DNA from: an uncultured Muribaculum sp.
Lineage (GTDB): Bacteria > Bacteroidota > Bacteroidia > Bacteroidales > Muribaculaceae
NCBI GenBank assembly: GCA_910578785.1
Contig: CAJTSJ010000053.1
Location: 1 to 5,055 of the forward strand
DNA length: 5,055 nt
Direction of reading: 5' to 3'
Shown here: positions 1 to 5,055 of the stretch, in pieces
Layout of the letters: each line of letters starts with the position of its first letter
How positions within the stretch are numbered: position 1 is the stretch's first letter
Program-made: the position numbers and the translations under genes
Notes under the pieces: model-generated
What the model was told of the DNA's origin: nothing
Database searches by the model: none
Seen by the model: only the letters and a program-made list of their open reading frames with translations

Positions 1-56
1 TCGCTACACTCACAGAGCGAATCAAGCAACTTGAAGCACAACTCTCAACGAAATAA
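1..56 (+). CDS. 3' end of an upstream gene, coiled-coil-like C-terminus (partial)
   Basis: The frame beginning at base 3 reads through 17 codons to a TAA at 54-56 and gives the tail ATLTERIKQLEAQLSTK. The other two forward frames give less protein-like text, and one of them has a TGA inside this stretch. Leu, Ile and Leu recur at roughly heptad spacing with Glu, Lys, Arg and Gln between them, which is typical of a C-terminal amphipathic helix or coiled coil. The stop lies 2 bases before the ATG of the lipoprotein gene, so the two are probably co-transcribed and perhaps translationally coupled. Too little is present to name the family. The call rests on frame quality and on the tight junction. 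Confidence 0.55.
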   Translation, partial: ATLTERIKQLEAQLSTK

Positions 57-58
57 AT

Positions 59-502
59 ATGAACAAGCTACTAAAACTCTCGGCGCTCTTTATAGTGCTT
101 ATCCTCTCGGCGTGCTCGTCAGATGATGAGCCGGAACCGGAATACACCGGCCCGTGGGAGGTGGTTTACGATGAACAGTATATAGGTTGGCACACAAAAG
201 CCCCGAACTTTAAGAACTGGTTCCAGCAACATCTACAAGATTTTGAAGATGCGGAGTTCAGGGATGCTTCGGGATCATCTGGTGTCATCTATACAAAGGA
301 AAATGGCGACTGGATAGAATGGCAAGACTATTCTAAATGGTATTCTGGCCGAATTATATGGGCAGAAATAGTTCAGTATGCCTCGGAAAATGAGATTAAG
401 GCCAAGGTAGATGAATTTGAGTCGTTCTCCTCATACAAATCGGAGATTGATTATCAAATTGGAGATGATTTCCGGGCTCATTATAGAAGATTAGGCAAGT
501 AA
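59..502 (+). CDS. Small putative surface-exposed lipoprotein, function unknown
   Basis: A 147-residue protein with a clear lipoprotein signal: positive residues at 3 and 6, a hydrophobic core at about 7-16, and lipobox LSAC ending at Cys19. The stretch after the cysteine, SSDDEPEPE, is strongly acidic. In Bacteroidetes, acidic residues just after the lipidated Cys form lipoprotein export signals that send proteins to the cell surface, so surface display is a reasonable inference. The mature part (about 31-147) is rich in Trp and Tyr (for example WIEWQDYSKWYSGRIIW at 85-101) and ends in a charged helix-like segment. I do not recognise a family. The ATG is preceded by an A-rich leader (acgaaataaat), usual in this phylum, and sits 2 bases after the previous gene's stop. 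GC is about 44% by hand count, below the genes downstream, so recent acquisition or weak constraint is possible. The signal peptide is firm; the function is open. Confidence 0.8.
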   Translation: MNKLLKLSALFIVLILSACSSDDEPEPEYTGPWEVVYDEQYIGWHTKAPNFKNWFQQHLQDFEDAEFRDASGSSGVIYTKENGDWIEWQDYSKWYSGRIIWAEIVQYASENEIKAKVDEFESFSSYKSEIDYQIGDDFRAHYRRLGK

Positions 503-505
503 AAA

Positions 506-587
506 AGTTTCCGCAAAATTGTCGGAGCGGAAATTCAAACCCTCCGAAATTCAAGAAATACAGGCAGCTACAAGGATATTCCGCAAA
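506..587. repeat. Cluster of short direct and inverted repeats after the lipoprotein gene
   Basis: Two direct repeats are visible: TTCCGCAAA at 509-517 and 579-587 (11 of 12 bases match when extended), and GAAATTCAA at 530-538 and 546-554. Inverted pairings are also present. TTTCCGC (508-514) pairs with GCGGAAA (527-533), extendable by one G-T and one A-T pair. TCGGAG (522-527) pairs with CTCCGA (542-547). GCGGAA (527-532) can also pair with the second TTCCGC (579-584). The first hairpin lies just after the lipoprotein stop and could protect or end that transcript, but no T-run follows it. Alternatively the repeats are protein-binding sites upstream of the yfhO promoter. Confidence 0.45.
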
Positions 588-594
588 TTTTAAG

Positions 595-602
595 TAATTT
601 TG
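595..602 (+). promoter_or_regulatory. Probable Bacteroidetes -7 promoter box for the yfhO operon
   Basis: TAATTTTG matches the Bacteroidetes primary-sigma -7 consensus TAnnTTTG exactly. It lies in an AT-rich spacer 71 bases before the yfhO ATG, which would leave a leader of roughly 60 bases. No good TTTG-type -33 box is seen 19-21 bases upstream (the area reads caaggat), so the site rests on the -7 box and its position between two genes. Confidence 0.45.
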
Positions 603-673
603 TTGCAATATTCATCGTGACAGATTATTAATGCCACGCTGCGGATATAAATTATTATTCAGCTTATTGCAAA

Positions 674-3244
674 ATGAACAACGATTCAACTCCGTCGTCC
701 GCCACTTCGTGTGGTGTGTCGAACTTCAAAGATTTTATTAAAAGTCGCTCATTTATAGGATTCATCGTGTCGGTGGCTGTCATCCTGCTTGTGTCTATGG
801 CATTTTTCTGGCCTGATGCTCTGGAAGGAAATGAACTTCGCCAGCACGACACCCAGCAGGGCATAGCCATCAGCCATGAGTCGGAGGTTTACCGCGACAT
901 TACCGGTGAGACTCCGCGTTGGACCAATGCCCTCTTTTCCGGTATGCCTACGTTTCAGATATCTCCCTCGTATGCGGCGGGAGGCTTGATCAAGGCTGTC
1001 GAAAAGGCATACAGCCTATGGCTTCCGTCGCCGGTCAATCTGCTGTTTATCATGATGATGGGATTCTTCATTCTTCTGCTGACCATGAAGGTGAAGTGGT
1101 ATCTGGCATTGCCAGGAGCCATCGCCTACGGCCTGTCGTCATATTTCGTGATAATAATCGGTGCCGGGCATATATGGAAATTCATAACTCTTGCCTATAT
1201 ACCGCCCACGATTGCCGGTATGGTGCTGGCCTATCGTGGCCGCTATCTGGCCGGAGCTGCCATGGCATCATTGTTTGCCATGTTCCAGATTTCGGGCAAT
1301 CATATACAGATGTCATACTACTTCCTTATGGTGGTGGCCGGGTTCATGGTTGCATACGGAATTCAGCTTTACCGGGAGAAGAAGATGGGGCAGTGGTGCA
1401 AGGCTACCGGTGCGCTTGCGCTTGCGGCTGTGCTTGCCGTTATGGCCAACTCTCCTAATCTTTACAATACCTACGAATATTCAAAGGAGACCATGCGCGG
1501 ACGCCACAGCGAACTGTCGGGAACTTCGGCGAGCGGTTCGGTCGGCGAGAGCGGCGGTCTTAACAAGGACTATATCACTGCCTGGAGCTATGGCAAGGAC
1601 GAGACATTCACTTTGCTTATTCCTAACGTTAAAGGGGGCGCTACAATAAAGACAGAGCAGGGTTCTAACAAGTTCTTGACCCTTTATGATGTTCCTGCCG
1701 CGCAGGACATGATTGCTTCGGGAAAGATTCAGGGCGAAATGGCCGGTGCGCTGCAGCAGTTGCCCCAGTATTTCGGCGACCAGCCGATGACCAACGGTCC
1801 GGTATATGTCGGAGCATTGATTATGGCGTTGTTCCTGCTTGGATGCATTATAGTAAAGGGGCCTGTAAAGTGGATGCTTGTGGTGGTCACAGTGCTGTCC
1901 GTAGCCTTGTCGTGGGGCCATAACATGATGTGGCTCACCGATATAATGATAGACCACTTTCCTATGTACAATAAGTTCCGCACGGTCGCGAGCATTCTTG
2001 TCGTAGCGGAGTTCACCATACCGCTTCTTGCCGTTCTTGCGGTCAAGACGCTCATCGACGGTCGCGCCGACTGGCGTCAGTATCGTCGACCGTTGCTGAT
2101 ATCGTTCGGATTGTGCCTGTTGGTGTGCCTGCTCGGCATTATGTCGCCGAGCGTTTTCGGTTCGTTCCTCTCTGAACAGGAGAGTAATGCTTACGGAGCC
2201 TATCTGACCCAGGCGCCATATTCGACCATATTTTCCGCGGCTCAGACTGTACGTATGTCGATGATATCCACCGACGCTTTACGCAGTTTCATATTTATAG
2301 CGCTTGGAGGCGGGGTTCTGTATATGTTCATGCTCGGTAAGGTTAATGTCAAGGTGCTTTGCGCGTTGATTACGGTGTTGGTGACGGTAGATCTTTTCGT
2401 GGTAGATAAACGCTATCTCGACACCGACAGTTTTGTCCCGAAACAGCTGACGCAGGGCGAGCCTTTCCCGCTGACGCAGGCCGACCGTCAGATACTTCAG
2501 GACACCGCCATGAATTATAGGGTGATGAATATTCCCGAGTTTTCGCAGGCGGCTCCGTCCTATCGCCATAAGACCATCGGAGGCTACCATGCGGCCAAGC
2601 TTACACGCTATCAGGACATGATTGACCGCCATTTGGGGAATTTTATGTCAAACAATGTGAGCGAGGCCGATATGAATGTGCTGAATATGCTTAATGCCAA
2701 ATATATCGTGTTCAGCGACGACGAAGTGGTCGTGAATCCGGATGCGCTTGGCAATGCATGGTTTGTCGACAGCCTCGTTTATGTGGCAAATGCCGACGGA
2801 GAGATGGATGCGCTCGACCATATTAGTCCTGCTACGACTGCCGTAGCCGATGAGAAGTTCCGCTCGGTTCTCGGTGATGAAGCTTTGTCTTCGGCCGTGG
2901 GCGATACTATATATGAGACAAGCTATGCGCCGGACCGGCTTGATTATAGGGCACAGTCGGCCAATGGCGGCTTGGCTGTGTTCTCGGAAGTATACTTCCC
3001 TTGGGGCTGGAGCGCATACGTCGACGGCCAGGAAACGCCTATCGCGCGTGTCAATTACCTGCTTCGCGCTATAAAGTTGCCGGCCGGCACGCATGATGTG
3101 ACATTTGTCTTCGATCCTCAGTCGGTCAGGACAACCACTGCTTTGGCTTATGTCGGAATAATTCTGATTTATCTTAGTGTTGTGGCTGCCATAGTGTTAA
3201 CGTTTATCGGATGTCGACGTGGGAAAAGCCAGAAGCGCTCTTAA
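674..3244 (+). CDS. YfhO-family polytopic membrane protein (GT-C-like)
   Basis: An 856-residue integral membrane protein. By hydrophobicity I see about 14 membrane segments: one at 27-46, six between 119 and 259, four between 376 and 492, two between 535 and 576, and a last one at 822-845. The first outer loop carries GNELRQHDTQQG (52-63); its Asp59 sits where GT-C glycosyltransferases keep a catalytic acidic residue. A large soluble region (about 577-820) ends in YFPWGWSAYVDG (774-785) followed by a VNYLLRAIKLPAGTHDVTF-like stretch, the hallmark of YfhO C-termini. In Firmicutes, YfhO-type proteins take part in sugar decoration of teichoic acids using lipid-linked sugars; the Bacteroidetes versions have no assigned substrate, so a role in lipid-linked sugar transfer here is inference. 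Residues 282-296 form a Gly/Ser-rich low-complexity loop. Start: the ATG at 674 has an A-rich leader, and the N-terminal positive stretch precedes the first membrane segment properly. The 3' end overlaps the next gene by 26 bases. Confidence 0.88.
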   Translation: MNNDSTPSSATSCGVSNFKDFIKSRSFIGFIVSVAVILLVSMAFFWPDALEGNELRQHDTQQGIAISHESEVYRDITGETPRWTNALFSGMPTFQISPSYAAGGLIKAVEKAYSLWLPSPVNLLFIMMMGFFILLLTMKVKWYLALPGAIAYGLSSYFVIIIGAGHIWKFITLAYIPPTIAGMVLAYRGRYLAGAAMASLFAMFQISGNHIQMSYYFLMVVAGFMVAYGIQLYREKKMGQWCKATGALALAAVLAVMANSPNLYNTYEYSKETMRGRHSELSGTSASGSVGESGGLNKDYITAWSYGKDETFTLLIPNVKGGATIKTEQGSNKFLTLYDVPAAQDMIASGKIQGEMAGALQQLPQYFGDQPMTNGPVYVGALIMALFLLGCIIVKGPVKWMLVVVTVLSVALSWGHNMMWLTDIMIDHFPMYNKFRTVASILVVAEFTIPLLAVLAVKTLIDGRADWRQYRRPLLISFGLCLLVCLLGIMSPSVFGSFLSEQESNAYGAYLTQAPYSTIFSAAQTVRMSMISTDALRSFIFIALGGGVLYMFMLGKVNVKVLCALITVLVTVDLFVVDKRYLDTDSFVPKQLTQGEPFPLTQADRQILQDTAMNYRVMNIPEFSQAAPSYRHKTIGGYHAAKLTRYQDMIDRHLGNFMSNNVSEADMNVLNMLNAKYIVFSDDEVVVNPDALGNAWFVDSLVYVANADGEMDALDHISPATTAVADEKFRSVLGDEALSSAVGDTIYETSYAPDRLDYRAQSANGGLAVFSEVYFPWGWSAYVDGQETPIARVNYLLRAIKLPAGTHDVTFVFDPQSVRTTTALAYVGIILIYLSVVAAIVLTFIGCRRGKSQKRS

Positions 3245-3956
3245 GTTATATTGCAATGCTCTTGGCCGTCTTCGGCACAGCAAGGGATTTGGCATACATT
3301 CGCCCTTTGCGTTTTCGTTTGTGCTTCGGGTGCTTCGTGAAAAATGCGCATACTATGCTTATGCCGATATAGCGGCGCGCCGGAGGCTGGCGCAGAAGCT
3401 GATTGCCTCCGGATTTAAAGGTTCGGATTCTCCGCGAATCATATCGCTGAAGAATGCCAGGATGCTTTTCAGGATTGTGTGTTATTTCAATCCGAAGAAT
3501 ATCATGCAGATTGGTACTTCCTACGGCGTGTCGACTTCGGCCGCGCTCGATGTGTCGACTTCCTCGCGCCTGATAATCTACAGAGGGACGGATGCATACA
3601 ATGGTATATTCGATGCGGTCACGGAGAAATATGTCGGACGCATATCGGAGGCCGCTTCGGTCGACGACGCTTTCCTGAGGTATTTCGACGTAAACCGTGA
3701 CGGCCGAGACTTCCTGATGGTCAATTCGCTTGACGACGACCGGGCAGTTGATGACTGCACCCGCCATGCCTCGCGACTTCTTGACCGCGAGGGAGTCATA
3801 GTGGCGCGCAATCTGCTTTCCGATGAACGTGTGGTACGGTTTGTGCGTAATGTCACGGAATCGCTCACGCACGGCATGACCTTCACCAACGGGCGCTTGA
3901 TAATTATTGTCGGCTATAAACATCTGCCTCGTCAACGGTTTAATCTTTGGTTCTGA
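3219..3956 (+). CDS. Methyltransferase-fold protein of the Bacteroidetes HSPF type, probably inactive
   Basis: A 245-residue soluble protein resembling the class I SAM-dependent methyltransferases common in Bacteroidales. It has the N-terminal signature GIHSPFAF (25-32), a conserved helix with NPKNIMQIGTSYGVST (91-106) as motif I, and a C-terminal strand ending HLPRQRFNLWF. From memory of the family, usual key residues are LEIGTS in motif I, IEG at the ribose-binding acid, IDGNH in the core and FDDI near the active site. Here they read MQIGTS (Gln97), YRG (Arg122), VNSLD (Asn169) and ARNLL (197-200), so every expected acidic residue is replaced. It is therefore more likely a binding or structural homologue than an active enzyme. 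The start is GTG at 3219: an in-frame TAA lies upstream at 3198, and the next in-frame ATG would remove the HSPF signature. It overlaps yfhO by 26 bases, pointing to coupled translation. The frame is intact, so it is not an obvious pseudogene. Confidence 0.75.
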   Translation: MGKARSALKLYCNALGRLRHSKGFGIHSPFAFSFVLRVLREKCAYYAYADIAARRRLAQKLIASGFKGSDSPRIISLKNARMLFRIVCYFNPKNIMQIGTSYGVSTSAALDVSTSSRLIIYRGTDAYNGIFDAVTEKYVGRISEAASVDDAFLRYFDVNRDGRDFLMVNSLDDDRAVDDCTRHASRLLDREGVIVARNLLSDERVVRFVRNVTESLTHGMTFTNGRLIIIVGYKHLPRQRFNLWF

Positions 3957-3974
3957 CAAGCCTGTCTGTCGGTT

Positions 3975-4892
3975 ATGGCACGTGGTATATTTGACATAGA
4001 GAAAGTCATGCGCGCTTATGACGCTTACCTTCAGCTCGAAAAGGGTCTCAGCGACAACACCCGCATATCCTATCGCGAGGATGTCGACAAGCTTATCCGC
4101 TATCTGGCAGAAGAGTCTAAGCCTTTGAGCTCGGTTACGCTTGACAATCTGCAGAACTTCTTTGCTACGTTGCATGACATCGGCATATCGCCGTCGTCGC
4201 AGTCGCGCATTGTGTCGGGGCTGAAGTCCTTTTTCCGCTATTTGAAGCTTGAAGGGTATATAGATGAGAATCCGGCTATCCTGCTTGAGAAGCCCCGCAC
4301 AGGGCGTCACCTGCCAGAAGTGTTGACGGTCGACGAGATAGATGCCATGATTGGCTGTATTGACATGTCGACCATGGAAGGGCGCCGTAACCGAGCCATC
4401 ATTGAGACCATGTACGGGTGCGGGTTGCGTGTAAGCGAGTTGGTCAATCTTGATTTGGCGCATCTTTTTCTTGATGACGAGTATGTAATAGTCCGGGGAA
4501 AGGGAAGCAAGGAGCGTCTGGTGCCGATTGACGGGGTGGCCGTCGATGAGATAAAGTCGTGGCTTGCCGACCGTGCCCATATCGAGTTAAAGGCGGGGGA
4601 GGAGAGCATGCTGTTTGTTAGCAAACGGGGGCGCAGGCTGACACGTGTGATGATATTCTATATAATAAAGCGCCTGTGTGAACTGGCGGGAATACGTAAA
4701 GAGATAAGCCCTCATACGCTGAGACATTCATTTGCGACTCATCTGCTTGAAGGCGGTGCCAACCTCAGAGCCATACAGCAGATGCTCGGTCATGAATCCA
4801 TCACCACGACCGAAATATATCTGCACATAGACCGCTCGCAGCTGCGCCGTGAGATTTTGGCGCACCATCCCCGCAATTTACGTCGAAATTAA
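3975..4892 (+). CDS. xerD: Site-specific tyrosine recombinase XerD
   Basis: A 305-residue tyrosine recombinase, close to the usual XerC/XerD length. The N-terminal core-binding domain spans about 8-92 and the catalytic domain about 111-297. All six catalytic residues are present: Arg152 (GLRVSEL), Lys176 (GKGSKER), His247 and Arg250 (SPHTLRHSFATHLL), His273 (LGHES) and nucleophile Tyr282 (EIYLHI). Their spacing equals that of E. coli XerD (148, 172, 244, 247, 270, 279) with a uniform shift of +4 for the first two and +3 for the rest. The C-terminal HHPR resembles the end of E. coli XerD, which favours XerD over XerC. With XerC it resolves chromosome dimers at dif in the cytoplasm; no dif site is seen here. 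The ATG at 3975 starts 18 bases after the preceding stop, so it is probably co-transcribed. A later ATG at 4008 is possible but would clip the first helix. Nothing suggests a mobile-element integrase. Confidence 0.93.
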   Translation: MARGIFDIEKVMRAYDAYLQLEKGLSDNTRISYREDVDKLIRYLAEESKPLSSVTLDNLQNFFATLHDIGISPSSQSRIVSGLKSFFRYLKLEGYIDENPAILLEKPRTGRHLPEVLTVDEIDAMIGCIDMSTMEGRRNRAIIETMYGCGLRVSELVNLDLAHLFLDDEYVIVRGKGSKERLVPIDGVAVDEIKSWLADRAHIELKAGEESMLFVSKRGRRLTRVMIFYIIKRLCELAGIRKEISPHTLRHSFATHLLEGGANLRAIQQMLGHESITTTEIYLHIDRSQLRREILAHHPRNLRRN

Positions 4893-4899
4893 ATTGCGC

Positions 4900-4920
4900 A
4901 GGCCGGTACACTGTCGGCTT
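4900..4920 (+). terminator. Weak terminator-like hairpin after xerD
   Basis: Starting 8 bases after the xerD stop, AGGCCGGT and GTCGGCTT can form an 8-pair stem (five Watson-Crick pairs including four G-C, plus three G-T wobbles) around the loop ACACT. It is well placed to end the operon transcript, but only TTGTGG follows instead of a proper T-run, so intrinsic termination would be inefficient. Confidence 0.3.
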
Positions 4921-4935
4921 GTGGAAATTATTGTG

Positions 4936-4943
4936 TAACTTTG
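4936..4943 (+). promoter_or_regulatory. Probable Bacteroidetes -7 promoter box for the downstream lipoprotein gene
   Basis: TAACTTTG matches TAnnTTTG exactly and lies in the gap between xerD and the next start codon, 47 bases before the ATG. A leader of about 40 bases would result. A TTG at 4919-4921 is too close (14-base gap) to be a normal -33 element, and the expected position reads GTCG. The downstream gene therefore probably has its own promoter, separate from the xerD operon. Confidence 0.5.
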
Positions 4944-4952
4944 TGAGTATAT

Positions 4953-4968
4953 GAGGCCGCCTGGCCTC
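4953..4968 (+). other. Perfect 6-bp hairpin in the leader of the downstream gene
   Basis: GAGGCC (4953-4958) and GGCCTC (4963-4968) are exact reverse complements around the 4-base loop GCCT; a T-G wobble can add one more pair. No T-run follows, so it is not a terminator. It falls just after the predicted transcription start, where a 5' hairpin may stabilise the mRNA. The A-rich stretch AATGAATAAATAAG after it is left free for ribosome binding. Confidence 0.4.
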
Positions 4969-4990
4969 GCCAATGAATAAATAAGTTGAT

Positions 4991-5055
4991 ATGAAGATTT
5001 TTAAATGTCTGGTGCCGGCTCTTGCCGGAATGGCAATCGTGTCGTCGTGTGGCGA
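4991..5055 (+). CDS. N-terminus of a lipoprotein (partial, runs off the window)
   Basis: An ATG at 4991 opens 21 full codons, MKIFKCLVPALAGMAIVSSCG, plus two bases (GA) of a codon for Asp or Glu. This is a typical Bacteroidales lipoprotein signal: Lys at 2 and 5, a hydrophobic core at 7-17 and lipobox VSSC with the lipidated Cys at 20. The start follows an A-rich leader (AATAAATAAGTTGAT), and a -7 promoter box lies 47 bases upstream. The mature protein is outside the window, so no function can be given. Confidence 0.75.
   Translation, partial: MKIFKCLVPALAGMAIVSSCG

Noticed and set aside
631..741. A short ATG-initiated frame of about 36 codons overlapping the yfhO start
   Set aside because: It is out of frame with yfhO, has no recognisable features and is of a length expected by chance.
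1481..1957. Minus-strand open frame inside yfhO, plus several overlapping forward frames at 919-1649
   Set aside because: All overlap the YfhO-family gene, whose membrane topology and C-terminal signature run uninterrupted through the region. Their products look like low-quality frame shadows.
2448..2480. Direct repeat CTGACGCAGG inside yfhO
   Set aside because: Two copies encode LTQ-type residues in a coding region; this is short and explained by local protein sequence.
3941..3949. TAATCTTTG as a possible -7 box for an xerD-specific promoter
   Set aside because: It has one base too many between TA and TTTG, no -33 partner, and lies in the coding end of the preceding gene.
3246..4580. A 444-codon open frame on the minus strand covering most of the methyltransferase-like gene and part of xerD
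   Set aside because: It lies antisense to two well-supported genes, its product is rich in His and Arg with no recognisable motif, and no leader or promoter fits it. It is a by-product of codon bias on the + strand.
3975..4892. The recombinase as integrase of a mobile element
   Set aside because: Length, catalytic spacing and the HHPR tail fit housekeeping XerD, and no att repeats, tRNA or element genes lie nearby.
4951..4980. A 9-codon mini-ORF (MRPPGLANE) in the leader of the last gene
   Set aside because: Its ATG falls at or before the predicted transcription start and has no ribosome-binding context. It overlaps the hairpin by chance.

Overview
The window looks like chromosomal DNA of a Bacteroidales bacterium. 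Several signs agree: A-rich leaders in place of strong Shine-Dalgarno sites, two good matches to the Bacteroidetes -7 promoter box TAnnTTTG, short lipoprotein signal peptides ending in SAC or SSC, and proteins of Bacteroidetes-type families. The main genes are moderately GC-rich (low-to-mid 50s % in sampled lines), which would suit the Muribaculaceae. That family placement is inference from composition and protein flavour only.

Layout, all on the + strand: (1) bases 1-56 are the last codons of an upstream gene with a coiled-coil-like tail. (2) A small lipoprotein of unknown function (59-502) follows after 2 bases and has an acidic stretch after its lipidated cysteine, suggesting surface display. 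It is clearly lower in GC (about 44% by hand count) than the genes to its right. (3) An AT-rich spacer (503-673) holds short direct and inverted repeats and a probable promoter. (4) A large YfhO-family polytopic membrane protein (674-3244) comes next. (5) Overlapping its 3' end by 26 bases is a Bacteroidetes SAM-methyltransferase-fold protein (3219-3956) that seems to have lost the acidic residues expected for cofactor and metal binding. (6) After 18 bases comes a complete XerD-type tyrosine recombinase (3975-4892) with all six catalytic residues. (7) A short spacer with a weak terminator-like hairpin, a second -7 box and a leader hairpin precedes the start of another lipoprotein (4991 to the window end).

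The yfhO, methyltransferase-like and xerD genes are packed as one probable transcription unit. XerD serves chromosome dimer resolution and is probably carried with the others rather than sharing their function. The YfhO-like protein (GT-C-like membrane enzyme family) and the overlapping, apparently inactive methyltransferase homologue are the most interesting pair: tight overlap suggests coordinated synthesis, and the small protein may have kept a binding or structural role. No RNA gene, insertion sequence, CRISPR array or defence system is visible. Apart from that pair, the region looks like ordinary chromosomal DNA.
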